From contig CAMMVQ010000007.1 of assembly GCA_946500425.1 (NCBI GenBank), positions 1-52,051 of the forward strand: a DNA stretch of 52,051 bases, read 5' to 3'. A model generated the notes under the pieces. The model was not told the origin of the DNA. It was given only the letters and a program-made list of their open reading frames with translations, and made no database searches. The translations under genes were made by a program, and so were the position numbers. Shown here piece after piece: positions 22,885 through 32,358 of the stretch. The DNA comes from an uncultured Mollicutes bacterium. Lineage in GTDB: Bacteria; Bacillota_I; Bacilli_A; RF39; UBA660. Numbering within the stretch: position 1 is the stretch's first letter; the number at the start of each line of letters is the position of its first letter.

Positions 22885-24246
22885 ATGATTAGTTTAATTA
22901 AGAAAGATAACGTTAGTTTGTCAATTTTGGAGACTGACTTTGATGTTTTTACGGATATAGTAAGTACCTTTAGTGATGAAACTTTAAAAAAGGATTGCTT
23001 GATTAGTTTGGATGAGTATGTTATTCCCGAATATTTTAGAAACAAAATGACACTTTCTTTGCAAACCGGTAAAACGCTTATTGGTTACGTGATTTTTGAG
23101 TTTAAAAATAATAATAACATTTCACAGGTTCAAATAGATAAATTATGTGTTTTAGAACGGTTTAAAGATAAAAACATGGAAGTATTACTCCTTGAGGGAG
23201 TGATGTATATTGCGGGGGAAATAGGCTCTAGAAACGTTATTGTAACGGCTAAGGACACTGACACAAAGATAATTGGTATTTATCAAGCCCTAGGTTTTTA
23301 TGAAGTTGGAATAAGTGAAAATGGTAATTTATATAGCGTAAGTGTTAGTACCGCGGTAAACTCCTTAAAATTAAACGAACGTTTTAGAAACATTGAACCT
23401 GATGCCGTTGATTATAAAAGCTTAAAGTTAATTAAGAAAATTACGGCGGGAAGGTCTGGTAACATATATCTAACCCAAGATGGTAGGATTTTAAAAATGT
23501 TTACCTCTTCTTCCTTTACTTACGTAAAAGACCGTGAAGAAACTTTAAAGTACATTAAGAACTTAGACGTTAAGGAAGTGGTAAAACCAAAACACTTAGT
23601 TTATTATGACGGGGTATTCGTTGGTTACATAATGGAGTATTTACCCGAGGGAGAACCTTTATGGTCAAGGAGTAATGAGTATAGTTTTGAACAGAAACTA
23701 GATAAAATAAAAGCAATTGAAAACGTCATGAAAAAACTTCATAAAAAGAATATTTATATATGTGACTTAAATCCTGATAACATATTTTTTGATAAAGAAG
23801 GTAACGTTAAATTCATTGACTGCGATTCGTTCGTAATAAAAAATAACGTTATAAACGTTGAGGTTGACCCGGTATATCGTGATCCATACAACCGAATAGT
23901 TTCTTCAAAAACCGATTTATATGCTTTTGCAATAACTTCTTTACAGCTTTTAATTGATGAAAAATTTGATAAAAATGCAACTTCTTTGGACATTGAAAAA
24001 ATATATAATAAAAATAAGAATAAATTACCAGTAAGTTTTAAAAATTACTATGATAAGTTGTTTAAGACCAAAGAACGGTATTATTTAACCGAAGCTTACG
24101 AAAAGTATTTGGACGAGATATATAACGAAGAGGAAAGCAGTACTTCCGAAAATAAAAAAAGTGGCAAAATAAGCGTTATAATCCTTTCGTTCATCATGGT
24201 TTTAATAGCCGTAATAGGATACGTGGTATTTAGGATTAGCAGGTAA
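22885..24246 (+). CDS. GNAT acetyltransferase - protein kinase-like - transmembrane fusion
   Basis: 453 residues from the ATG at 22885 (ribosome site AGGTGAT; a longer frame starts inside the upstream terminator). Residues about 60-150 look like a GNAT domain (VCVLERFKDKNMEVLLLEG, then the closing YQALGFYEVG). Residues about 180-400 form a protein kinase-like domain: Gly-rich TAGRSGNIYL, Lys204, ICDLNPDNI (Asp294, Asn299) for the catalytic loop, FIDCDSF (Asp312) for DFG, and TDLYAFAI. A single C-terminal helix (428-449) with a short basic tail would anchor it with both domains in the cytoplasm. Catalytic residues look complete, so activity is plausible. Substrates are unknown. Confidence 0.7.
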   Translation: MISLIKKDNVSLSILETDFDVFTDIVSTFSDETLKKDCLISLDEYVIPEYFRNKMTLSLQTGKTLIGYVIFEFKNNNNISQVQIDKLCVLERFKDKNMEVLLLEGVMYIAGEIGSRNVIVTAKDTDTKIIGIYQALGFYEVGISENGNLYSVSVSTAVNSLKLNERFRNIEPDAVDYKSLKLIKKITAGRSGNIYLTQDGRILKMFTSSSFTYVKDREETLKYIKNLDVKEVVKPKHLVYYDGVFVGYIMEYLPEGEPLWSRSNEYSFEQKLDKIKAIENVMKKLHKKNIYICDLNPDNIFFDKEGNVKFIDCDSFVIKNNVINVEVDPVYRDPYNRIVSSKTDLYAFAITSLQLLIDEKFDKNATSLDIEKIYNKNKNKLPVSFKNYYDKLFKTKERYYLTEAYEKYLDEIYNEEESSTSENKKSGKISVIILSFIMVLIAVIGYVVFRISR

Positions 24247-24328
24247 TAAGTAATTGTTTTACTCGAAAACTTTATAGAAAAGTATAATATAGAATTATAA
24301 GTTGTTTTATTAGTTAGGAGGGTTTGGG

Positions 24329-25084
24329 ATGACAACTTTAAAATCGCACGTAGATTCAAGAACGCTTAACGCGCTAAATAAAAACGTGGGTAAAAATTTA
24401 TCATTTTATTATTTAGTAAAGGATAATTTATGCTCGATAGATGATGAATGTTTAGAAGATATTTCGCAACTTGACCATTTGAAAGTAATGGGTGAAATGT
24501 ATGTTCCTTTTATAGATTATAATTTTTCCCTTGTGTATGTTATAAATCATGACACCGGGAAAATAATATATAAAAACTTATATCCAATGGATCATAAAAT
24601 AGATACTTTATATAAAAAAATAAAAGCTATTCTAGCGTGCTTTGGAAGAGAAGAAGCTGAAAAATACCTTAATTTAGTAAAAGAACAAGAGGAATATTAT
24701 GCTAACATAAAATCTAAAGATGATGATTGGTTTTTAAAGTACAAGAATATGTTGTTAAAGGAAAGTTGTAAATTGATTAACCCGAAGCTTGTTAAAAATT
24801 GGAAGACGATGATTGATGCAAATATAAAAGATGCTTATAAACTAAGGGGATTAGAAGTTTCGATTATCATCATGAAAGAGCTTACGTGCGGTGCTAATTT
24901 TGATGAGGTTTATAATGCTATATGTGGTATGCATTTACCCCGTGACTTAGTTGAGTTTTCCTTTTCGTTAATATTTGGATTTTATAATAATCGTAGTCTT
25001 TATTTTGGCTTTAGTGCGTATTGGGGTTCTAAACATGTTTCAAAAGAAGATAAGAATGCGTCAAAAAAGTTATTAAAAAAGTAA
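24329..25084 (+). CDS. Protein of unknown function, 251 residues
   Basis: Soluble, no signal peptide or membrane helix. The N-terminal 85 residues look mixed alpha/beta (FYYLVKDNLCSIDDE, FSLVYVINHDTGKIIYK); the rest is mostly helical, with RGLEVSIIIMKELTCG and a conserved-looking FSLIFGFYNNRSLYFGFSA end. An AGGAGGG ribosome site, a terminator behind it and even codon use support a real gene. It follows the kinase fusion by 82 bases, with a separate promoter-like TATAAT. Not recognised. Confidence 0.6.
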   Translation: MTTLKSHVDSRTLNALNKNVGKNLSFYYLVKDNLCSIDDECLEDISQLDHLKVMGEMYVPFIDYNFSLVYVINHDTGKIIYKNLYPMDHKIDTLYKKIKAILACFGREEAEKYLNLVKEQEEYYANIKSKDDDWFLKYKNMLLKESCKLINPKLVKNWKTMIDANIKDAYKLRGLEVSIIIMKELTCGANFDEVYNAICGMHLPRDLVEFSFSLIFGFYNNRSLYFGFSAYWGSKHVSKEDKNASKKLLKK

Positions 25085-25107
25085 GTTTTATTATGAACTT
25101 ACTTTTT
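25076..25107 (+). terminator. Terminator after the 251-residue unknown gene
   Basis: AAAAGTAAGTT and AACTTACTTTTT pair across TTATTATG, starting within the last codons of the gene. Confidence 0.8.
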
Positions 25108-25130
25108 GTTTTTTATGTTTTAACCGGGTA

Positions 25131-25159
25131 TTGACAAATGTAATTTATTGTGATAACAT
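25131..25159 (+). promoter_or_regulatory. Promoter of the coiled-coil protein gene
   Basis: TTGACA (25131-25136) and TAACAT (25154-25159) with a 17-base spacer, 35 bases before the start codon. Confidence 0.6.
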
Positions 25160-25193
25160 AATCGGCATTCAAACAAAAGGGGGAGATTTGAAT

Positions 25194-27080
25194 ATGTTTA
25201 ATAATGAAGTTACGAAAAAATTTAATGATTTAGCTAAAGAGCAATTTATGTTAGTGTATGATGAATTAAAGAAAATGATAGATGAAAAGTATGCTAATTT
25301 AAATGACGTACAAGCTGAATTGGCTAGTTATCATGTTAAGCTTGATACGCTTTTAAAAGAAGGTAAATACGATGAAATGGGTGAGTTATCAAAAGAAACT
25401 CAAAAAATTTCAAATGAGTTACCATCGTTAACAAAAGAGTATGAGGAAATCAAAAATATTTTTGATTTAATAGAGAAATATTACCATAATATTTCTAATT
25501 ATAATTTTACTGAGCTATTGAACGTTCAAAAAGTAATTTCTGATATAGTTTCTAAGTTTGGATTAGAAAACGAAAAAAAGAAAGTAAAAGAATTAAAATC
25601 AGAGATTGATTATTATTGGGAGTTAGCTCAGTTAACGCATGATGAAAGGTATTATCAATATGCTAAAGATGCTTATGATGATTTAGTTCCTGTTTCAAGG
25701 AATCATAAAGTAGAATTAGCCGCTGAACCTATTAAAGGTAAAAAAGATGATGAAGTACCTAAAGAAATTCCTACTGAGGAAGAACTTGTTAACCTAGATG
25801 AACAAAAGGCTACCGAAGTAAGAGATAATCTTGAAAAGGCTTTAAAAACTGGCGAAAAGAAGTATTTAACAGCTGCCGCAGAGTTAATGTCAGAGTTATC
25901 TTCTAATAAAGAGTTAAGTGAAGCGTTAAAAAAAGAGTATAAAGAAACCGAATTTAAGGTTGAAAGAAAAGAAAACATAGATGAAGTAAACAGATTATTA
26001 GCAGAAGTAGAAAGAAATAGTAATGAAAAGAGTTTAGAAAAAGCTTTAAGTATCATTGAGTCTTTTGAAGATTGTGACGAGAAAAAAAGATTGTTAGAAA
26101 GAGTTAATTCGTTAAAAGCTCGTATGCCAGAAATGGAATTTAAATCTATACTTAGTGAACTTGAAGAAAAAAACGAAGCAAATGAAGAAATTAATGGTGA
26201 TAAGTTATCAGCACTTATAGAAAAATTTAATAGATTACCAGATTCTACGCAAGATATTTATAAATCAAGAATGAACGATATAATTGGTTCTTACAACCAA
26301 ACACAACAATATAAAAGCCAAAAAATGGCAAGTGAAGAGTACTCTAAAAAAGATGTTATTAAAAAGAAAATAACCGAATTTTTTGGAGCGGCCATTAACG
26401 CTGTTTGCGGAAGTAAGTTATACAGAAAATACGTATCTAAGAAAATAAAAAAATATAAAGAAGAACAAAATGATGAAAAATTAGAAAAATATCAAAACAT
26501 AAGAAAAGAATTTGGTATTGCTGGCGGAATAAGATTATTCTTAAGAAAAGATAAACTAGAAAGAATGAAGTTAAAGTTGTATAAAAAACAACCAAAAGAT
26601 ATAACGACGAAAGATGAGCTTAATTATACTAAGTCTGCTAACAGGTTTGCTGGAATATTAGATAAAAAGTTAAATAAATATGCCGTTGTTGACATCGAAA
26701 ACTTAAAGGATGCTGAAGAACTTTACGGAGATGCCGCAAATGATATAGTAAAAAACATAATTAGACAAAAAATAGAAGCTTGTAGTACGATTGCTTTTAA
26801 TTACCCGGTTATGAGAAATACTGAAGGTAAAAAAGAAGAAGTAACCGAGGTTAATGATAAGCTTGACGAACTAAAAAAATACGTTTTAAAAGCATATAAG
26901 ACGGGAATTATTAATAGTAATGAATGTTGGGGTTATATTTCGGAAATTTGTGATATTCAAAGTTATTATCAGGTAAATGATATACCATATCATTACGTGG
27001 ATAAAGACGTTGACAAAGCAATTGAATATTACTCTGATGATGTTCATTCAGATAAAATTATGCATGCTAAAATAAGGTAA
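25194..27080 (+). CDS. Large coiled-coil protein of unknown function
   Basis: 628 residues from the ATG at 25194, which has an AGGGGGAG site; the longer frame runs through the promoter. Nearly all helical, rich in Glu and Lys. Residues about 1-150 and 200-400 have heptad-like patterns. A short hydrophobic patch (FFGAAINAVCGSKLYRKYVS) near residue 400 precedes a very basic stretch (KKIKKYKEEQ), then a helical C-terminal domain. It could be a scaffold or a chromosome- or membrane-associated structural protein. No family is recognised. Flanked by its own promoter and terminator. Confidence 0.6.
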   Translation: MFNNEVTKKFNDLAKEQFMLVYDELKKMIDEKYANLNDVQAELASYHVKLDTLLKEGKYDEMGELSKETQKISNELPSLTKEYEEIKNIFDLIEKYYHNISNYNFTELLNVQKVISDIVSKFGLENEKKKVKELKSEIDYYWELAQLTHDERYYQYAKDAYDDLVPVSRNHKVELAAEPIKGKKDDEVPKEIPTEEELVNLDEQKATEVRDNLEKALKTGEKKYLTAAAELMSELSSNKELSEALKKEYKETEFKVERKENIDEVNRLLAEVERNSNEKSLEKALSIIESFEDCDEKKRLLERVNSLKARMPEMEFKSILSELEEKNEANEEINGDKLSALIEKFNRLPDSTQDIYKSRMNDIIGSYNQTQQYKSQKMASEEYSKKDVIKKKITEFFGAAINAVCGSKLYRKYVSKKIKKYKEEQNDEKLEKYQNIRKEFGIAGGIRLFLRKDKLERMKLKLYKKQPKDITTKDELNYTKSANRFAGILDKKLNKYAVVDIENLKDAEELYGDAANDIVKNIIRQKIEACSTIAFNYPVMRNTEGKKEEVTEVNDKLDELKKYVLKAYKTGIINSNECWGYISEICDIQSYYQVNDIPYHYVDKDVDKAIEYYSDDVHSDKIMHAKIR

Positions 27081-27108
27081 GAAAGTGACTTTCACTTTCT
27101 TTTTTTTA
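27079..27108 (+). terminator. Terminator after the coiled-coil gene
   Basis: AAGAAAGTGA (27079-27088) and TCACTTTCTT (27092-27101) pair over a 3-base loop; T run follows. Confidence 0.9.
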
Positions 27109-27140
27109 TCTAGTTTGTTAAAATAGTGCTGGTGATATAA

Positions 27141-27995
27141 ATGGATGGGGTATTAGTAATTGATAAACCGAAGAACATGACTAGTAGAGACGTAGTAAAT
27201 GAAGTTTGTAAGGTTTTGAATACCAAGAAAGTAGGTCATACCGGAACGCTTGATCCAATTGCAACCGGGGTACTTGTTTTGTGCGTTGGAAGGGCAACTA
27301 AGTTAGTGGAAGTGTTAACTAGTTATGATAAAGCTTATGTTGCGACCGTAAAAATAGGAGTATTAACCGATACTTTAGATACTGATGGTAAGGTTTTGAA
27401 AGAAAGCAATGACGTTTTAGATGAAAAAAAATTAAAAAAAGTAATAGAGTCTTTTAAAGGAACGTACGAGCAGGAAGTTCCGGCTTATAGTGCGGTTAAA
27501 ATAAAGGGAAAAAAATTGTATGAATACGCAAGAGAAGACGAAGAGGTTTTGCTACCTAAGAGGAAGGTTGAAATAAAAGACATTAAACTTCTTAAGTGTA
27601 AGAAAAATGAGTACGTGTTTTATGCAGAAGTATCAAAGGGAACTTACATAAGGAGTCTTATAAGGGACATTAATGATAAATTAGGTATTATTGGTTCAAT
27701 GGGTGATTTAAGAAGAATAAGACAAGGAGAGTTTGGAATTGAAGAATCCTATAGTTTACAAGAAATAAGAAAGAAAAATTTTAAAATTATTTCCATAAAG
27801 GACTTGTTAAAAGATTATTATAGTGTTAGAATTGATAGTAATTTGTTATTAAAAAAGGTTACTTGTGGAGCTTTAATTGATAACGTTTATAATGAGAATA
27901 TGGTTGTTTTTATCCATGAGGATGAAGTAATTGCAATCTATAAAACTTATCAAAAAGATAAGACAAAGTTAAAGCCTTTTAAAATGTTTTTATAA
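27141..27995 (+). CDS. truB: tRNA pseudouridine(55) synthase TruB
   Basis: 284 residues. The catalytic Asp38 lies in GHTGTLDPIATG; further motifs are DKAYVATVKIG, YSAVKIKGKKLYEYAR and GTYIRSLIRDI. A C-terminal part of about 80 residues follows, as in other Firmicutes. It makes the universal pseudouridine at position 55 in the T-loop. In many genomes truB follows rbfA directly; here three unknown-function genes stand between. Confidence 0.97.
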   Translation: MDGVLVIDKPKNMTSRDVVNEVCKVLNTKKVGHTGTLDPIATGVLVLCVGRATKLVEVLTSYDKAYVATVKIGVLTDTLDTDGKVLKESNDVLDEKKLKKVIESFKGTYEQEVPAYSAVKIKGKKLYEYAREDEEVLLPKRKVEIKDIKLLKCKKNEYVFYAEVSKGTYIRSLIRDINDKLGIIGSMGDLRRIRQGEFGIEESYSLQEIRKKNFKIISIKDLLKDYYSVRIDSNLLLKKVTCGALIDNVYNENMVVFIHEDEVIAIYKTYQKDKTKLKPFKMFL

Positions 27996-28007
27996 TGGGA
28001 GTATGAT

Positions 28008-28955
28008 ATGTTAACATTTAGTGAGAGAAAATTTTTATCTAAGCTTGATAAAGCGGTAAAAAAAGGAGATTATGATTTTTTTGAAAACGTTTTTAATAAG
28101 TACGGAAGTGAAGTTTTAGATTTTCTTTTAAAAAACGTAAGTGATGATTTCATTTTAAAAAACGAGAAGAATTGTACAAACTATTCTTTAATGATTGAAA
28201 TGGCACTTAAAACCGGGGTGTTTGATTCATACGTTTTAAGTAAAATATGTGATAATAACCAATTTCATTTAATTAGTAGCTTTTATGATGAAAATCCTGA
28301 GTTAGTTTTTAATTATTTAGAACATAAAAGAATTACAAGGGATTTATATGAGAATGTATCTGCGTTATTAGACACTGACCAAAAAAGAAGTTTATTAAAG
28401 AAATTGTCATCTGATTTAAGCGAAATTTCAAAAAACATAAAATATTTTTCTGATTTACCTAGTGATGAACGGGAATACTTAGCGTTACTCATTTTGGAAA
28501 ACAATGACGTTACCTCAGAAATGTTATATAAACTTTTATATTTTAAGATGACAACGCTAAAGCAAACCGATAAAGCGGTTATGTTACTAAGTAACATGAG
28601 TGATGCTAAGTTTATTTACCGAACACTTATGGACGTAGCATTAACGGAAGATAATAAGGTACTTTTAGAAAAAAGACTTAAAGCAACAAAGAGTTTAGAA
28701 TATAATTTTTATTATGAATTTTATAAAAGAATTGATGATTTTTTGATTTTATTTGGGAGTTTTATGGCATTAAAAATGTTTTTGGAAAATAGTTTGCTTT
28801 TCAAAGATAAAATGGAATTCTTAAAGCTAAAGAATTTAATTAACGATAAGGCTAAGGACGAGATAAATAATTTCAAAAGCTTAGCTAGTGGTTTGGTGTT
28901 TAGTGACGCTGGTGAGGCTAATAAAGGCTTGGCTTTAAAAAATAAGGTGTCATAA
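28008..28955 (+). CDS. Helical protein of unknown function downstream of truB
   Basis: 315 residues, nearly all helical, without signal peptide or membrane helix. Pairs of helices of 30-35 residues follow one another (for example FHLISSFYDENPELVFNYL), which suggests a HEAT- or ankyrin-like solenoid. In most Bacilli ribF follows truB; this gene is unrelated in sequence. It starts 12 bases after truB with a GGGAG site, so the two are co-transcribed. Function unknown. Confidence 0.55.
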   Translation: MLTFSERKFLSKLDKAVKKGDYDFFENVFNKYGSEVLDFLLKNVSDDFILKNEKNCTNYSLMIEMALKTGVFDSYVLSKICDNNQFHLISSFYDENPELVFNYLEHKRITRDLYENVSALLDTDQKRSLLKKLSSDLSEISKNIKYFSDLPSDEREYLALLILENNDVTSEMLYKLLYFKMTTLKQTDKAVMLLSNMSDAKFIYRTLMDVALTEDNKVLLEKRLKATKSLEYNFYYEFYKRIDDFLILFGSFMALKMFLENSLLFKDKMEFLKLKNLINDKAKDEINNFKSLASGLVFSDAGEANKGLALKNKVS

Positions 28956-29021
28956 AAAGTAAAAAAGGTTAAAAAACACTTGAAATAACATAAGAATAAT
29001 AGTATATTATTATTGTTACCG

Positions 29022-29059
29022 GTTCTTGGTATTAGGATTCTCCAACCAGTACCCAGAAC
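29022..29059 (+). ncRNA. Structured rpsO leader (candidate S15 autoregulatory element)
   Basis: GTTCTTGGTA (29022-29031) pairs with TACCCAGAAC (29050-29059) with one mismatch, enclosing a small GGA-TTC-TCC hairpin. It lies about 30 bases before the rpsO start, where S15 is known to regulate its own mRNA in several bacteria through different structures. S15 binding is inferred from position. Confidence 0.5.
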
Positions 29060-29089
29060 ATGGCGAATAAATAGAATAGGAGGATAAGA

Positions 29090-29356
29090 ATGTTAAGAAA
29101 AGATGTTAAAAAATCAATTATCGAAAAGTATGCAACACACGAAGGAGATACTGGTTCTCCAGAAGTACAAGTTGCGGTATTAACCGAAGAAATTAACGTG
29201 TTAACGGAACACTTAAAAAACAACATTCATGATTTCCACTCAAAAAGAGGATTATTAATGAAGGTTGGTAGAAGACGTAACTTACTTAACTACTTAAAGA
29301 AAACTGACGTTAATAGATACCGTGAGTTGATTAAGAAGTTAGGCTTAAGAAAGTAA
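29090..29356 (+). CDS. rpsO: 30S ribosomal protein S15
   Basis: 88 residues, the usual length. Family sequence: [38 protein letters not shown]15 binds the central domain of 16S rRNA and starts platform assembly. An AGGAGGA site precedes the ATG. A terminator separates it from pnp, as in many bacteria. Confidence 0.98.
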   Translation: MLRKDVKKSIIEKYATHEGDTGSPEVQVAVLTEEINVLTEHLKNNIHDFHSKRGLLMKVGRRRNLLNYLKKTDVNRYRELIKKLGLRK

Positions 29357-29372
29357 TTTATTAAAAAAAGTA

Positions 29373-29397
29373 GGCACTCTTTTTTGGGTGCCTTTTT
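29373..29397 (+). terminator. Terminator between rpsO and pnp
   Basis: GGCACTC (29373-29379) and GGGTGCC (29386-29392) pair over a T-rich loop, followed by TTTTT. Partial read-through probably feeds pnp. Confidence 0.85.
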
Positions 29398-29419
29398 ACA
29401 TATGAAAGGAAGCATTAAA

Positions 29420-31627
29420 ATGGAAAAAAGAGTATTTGAAACTAATTTTAGGGGAAGAAACTTAACCGTTGAAATAGGAGAGTTAGCTAAACAAGCACAA
29501 GGGGCGGTTCTTGTAAGATACGGTGATACGGTCGTTTTATCAACTGTTTGCGTAAGCGAAGAAGCTAACGTTTTATCTGATTTTTTTCCGCTTATGGTTT
29601 TATATCAAGAAAAATTATATTCAGTAGGAAAAATACCTGGTGGATTCATTAAAAGAGAGGGAAGACCAAGTGAAGCCGCTACGCTGGCTGCTAGGATGAT
29701 AGACAGACCAATGAGACCACTTTTTCCAGAAGATTTTAGAAACGAAGTGCAAATAGTAAATACTATTTTGTCGGTTGATCCCGATAATTCTCCGGAACTT
29801 GCGGCTATGTTTGGCTCTTCACTTGCAACTTCAATTAGTAAGGTTCCGTTTAACGGCCCAATCGCTGGCGTTAAGGTGGGAAGGGTTGAAGGAAAGTTTG
29901 TTATTAACCCAACCGTAGAAGAAACCGATGAAAGTGATATTGATTTAACTGTTGCTGGTACTAAAGATGCCATTAACATGGTCGAAGCAGGTGCCAAAGA
30001 AGTAAGTGAAGAAGACATGCTAGAAGCCTTAATGTTTGGTCATGAAGCGGTAAAAGAGCTTATTAAGTTTGAGGAAAAAATAATTGAAGAAGTTGGTCAG
30101 GAAAAAATGAAATATGAAGTTTTAGAAATAACTGACGAGCTTAAAGACGAAATATATTCGCTTGCTAAGGAACCATTGGATAACGCGATGAGAATTAAAG
30201 GCAAATTGGAAAAATACGCCGCAATAGACAAGGTAAAAGAAGACGTAATAGCTAAATTTGAGTACGAAAATGAAAGCATGGACAAAGATGCGTTAAATGA
30301 ACTTATAACCAAAGTTAAACTTTGCTTATCGAAAGTAGAGTATGAGGTGTTTAGAAAGATAGTCGTAAAAGAAAAAAAACGTGCCGACGGACGAAAGATG
30401 ACCGAAATAAGGCCACTTTCAACCGACATAGATTTACTTCCTAGAACGCATGGGTCAGCGTTATTTACCAGAGGGGAGACGCAAAGTTTATCGGTGGTGA
30501 CTTTAGGGGCTTTAGGTGAACACCAAATAATAGATGGACTTTCACCAGAAGATGAAAAAAGATTCATGCTTCATTATAATTTTCCTCAGTTCTCGGTTGG
30601 CGAAACAGGAAGATACGGAGCGCCTGGACGACGTGAAATAGGTCACGGAGCTTTAGGTGAAAGAGCACTTTTACAAGTTATTCCGTCAGAAGAAGAGTTT
30701 CCTTACACAATCCGTGTTGTATCAGAGATATTAGAATCTAATGGCTCTTCATCACAAGCCTCTATTTGTGCGGGTTGCATGGCACTAATGGCCGCGGGAG
30801 TCCCTATTAAAGCTCCGGTTGCAGGTATCGCCATGGGACTTATTACCGATGGTGATGATTATACCATTTTAACCGATATTCAAGGAATGGAAGACCATTT
30901 AGGAGACATGGACTTTAAGGTTGCTGGTACTAAAGATGGTATTTGTGCGCTTCAAATGGATATTAAGATAAAAGGAGTTACTAAAGAAATATTAAAAGAA
31001 GCGTTGGAACAAGCTAAAAAGGCAAGACTTGAAATTTTAAAAGTAATTACAAAACAAATAAAAGAACCAAGAAAAGAAGTAAGTAAGTATGCTCCTAAAA
31101 CTTTAACCTTTACGATTGATCCGATGAAAATTAAAGACGTTATTGGTAAAGGCGGAGAAATGATTACCAAGATTATACTTGAAGCTTCAAACGTTGATAC
31201 GGTAAACGATATGAACGCGGTTAAGGTAGACTTGGAAGATGACGGCAGGGTAATTATTTATCACACTGATAAAGAAATAATCGACCGTACTGCTGAAATG
31301 ATTAAAAACGTTGTAAAAGAAGTTGAAGTAGGAAAGATTTATACCGGAAAAGTTGTTAAGGTAATTGATGAGCTTGGATGCTTTGTAGAGTTATGGGAAG
31401 GCTGCGAAGGACTTGTTCATATTTCTCAGTTATCCGATAAGAGGGTTGCTAAAACATCAGACGTAGTAAGTGAAGGAGACGAGATAATCGTTAAGGCAAC
31501 CGGATATAAAAATGGTAAGTTAACTTTATCTAGAAAAGAAGTATTATTAAAAGACAAAATTAAAGATGAAGGACTAAATAAGAAAAAAACAACTAAAGAA
31601 GAAAAAAAGGAAGAAAAAGCTGAATAG
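29420..31627 (+). CDS. pnp: Polyribonucleotide nucleotidyltransferase (PNPase)
   Basis: 735 residues from the ATG at 29420 (AAGGAAG site); the open frame extends upstream into the rpsO terminator. Two RNase PH-like domains are linked by a helical domain; then a KH domain ([20 protein letters not shown]) and an S1 domain ([20 protein letters not shown]), ending in a Lys/Glu tail. It degrades RNA 3' to 5' with phosphate. Confidence 0.97.
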   Translation: MEKRVFETNFRGRNLTVEIGELAKQAQGAVLVRYGDTVVLSTVCVSEEANVLSDFFPLMVLYQEKLYSVGKIPGGFIKREGRPSEAATLAARMIDRPMRPLFPEDFRNEVQIVNTILSVDPDNSPELAAMFGSSLATSISKVPFNGPIAGVKVGRVEGKFVINPTVEETDESDIDLTVAGTKDAINMVEAGAKEVSEEDMLEALMFGHEAVKELIKFEEKIIEEVGQEKMKYEVLEITDELKDEIYSLAKEPLDNAMRIKGKLEKYAAIDKVKEDVIAKFEYENESMDKDALNELITKVKLCLSKVEYEVFRKIVVKEKKRADGRKMTEIRPLSTDIDLLPRTHGSALFTRGETQSLSVVTLGALGEHQIIDGLSPEDEKRFMLHYNFPQFSVGETGRYGAPGRREIGHGALGERALLQVIPSEEEFPYTIRVVSEILESNGSSSQASICAGCMALMAAGVPIKAPVAGIAMGLITDGDDYTILTDIQGMEDHLGDMDFKVAGTKDGICALQMDIKIKGVTKEILKEALEQAKKARLEILKVITKQIKEPRKEVSKYAPKTLTFTIDPMKIKDVIGKGGEMITKIILEASNVDTVNDMNAVKVDLEDDGRVIIYHTDKEIIDRTAEMIKNVVKEVEVGKIYTGKVVKVIDELGCFVELWEGCEGLVHISQLSDKRVAKTSDVVSEGDEIIVKATGYKNGKLTLSRKEVLLKDKIKDEGLNKKKTTKEEKKEEKAE

Positions 31628-31643
31628 TGGCTTTTTCTTTTTT
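31611..31643 (+). terminator. Terminator of pnp
   Basis: AAGAAAAAGC (31611-31620) and GCTTTTTCTT (31630-31639) form a perfect 10-bp stem whose loop contains the pnp stop codon. Confidence 0.85.
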
Positions 31644-31659
31644 ATATATAGAATTTATT

Positions 31660-31688
31660 TTGACACATTTTAAACAAAGCATTATAAT
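31660..31688 (+). promoter_or_regulatory. Consensus promoter of the two-component operon
   Basis: TTGACA (31660-31665) and TATAAT (31683-31688) with exactly 17 bases between. Confidence 0.85.
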
Positions 31689-31713
31689 ACAATGTGTTTA
31701 ATGGAGGTGTTAC

Positions 31714-32358
31714 ATGTTTAAAGTATTAATAATAGAAGATGAAAAAAACATTAGAACAATTATTAGTAAATATTTAAAAAGATTTGATATTACTTGTATC
31801 GAAGCTGATAATGGTGTTGTCGGATTGAGTACCTTTTTAAAACACAAAGACTCTATAGACTTAGTTATTATGGACATCATGATGCCAGAAATGGACGGGA
31901 ATGAGTGTACGAAAAAAATAAGAGAAATAAGCGAGGTTCCAATCATAGTTTTAACGGCTAAAAATCAAGATGAAGACGAAATAGAGGCCCTTGAAAATGG
32001 TGCTAATGATTTTATTACTAAACCATTTAACTTGGACGTTTTACTTCTTAGGATAAAGAATTTAACTAATTTTCAAAGAACAAGTCCTTTAGAGTTAGTG
32101 CCAGAACAACGGGCGGTAAGAAAAAATGGCAGACTAATTGACTTGACCAAGAAAGAGTATTTGATATTAGAATATTTCTTCGAAAATCCAAACATTATTT
32201 TAACTCGTGACCAGATTCTTAATCACGTTTGGGGAATTGATTATTTTGGCGATGATAGGGTGGTTGACACCAACATAAAAAGAATAAGAAAAAAGATAGA
32301 TGAAGAAAAGAAGTACATAAAAACGTACTCGGGAACGGGTTATGTCTTCATTAAATAG
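31714..32358 (+). CDS. OmpR/PhoB-family response regulator
   Basis: 214 residues, somewhat shorter than the usual 225-235. Receiver domain with acidic pocket IIEDE (8-10), phosphorylated Asp54 in IMDIMMPEMDG, and Lys in VLTAKNQ. The C-terminal winged-helix domain includes RDQILNHVWG and GYVFIK at the end. The partner sensor kinase follows with a 17-base overlap. Stimulus and regulon unknown. Confidence 0.92.
   Translation: MFKVLIIEDEKNIRTIISKYLKRFDITCIEADNGVVGLSTFLKHKDSIDLVIMDIMMPEMDGNECTKKIREISEVPIIVLTAKNQDEDEIEALENGANDFITKPFNLDVLLLRIKNLTNFQRTSPLELVPEQRAVRKNGRLIDLTKKEYLILEYFFENPNIILTRDQILNHVWGIDYFGDDRVVDTNIKRIRKKIDEEKKYIKTYSGTGYVFIK

Noticed and set aside
29605-30018. Long minus-strand frames opposite pnp and infB (also 30097-30567, 20564-21061, 39545-40165, 50288-50788)
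   Set aside because: They mirror strongly supported genes, have Ser/Leu-rich composition typical of antisense frames and lack ribosome sites.
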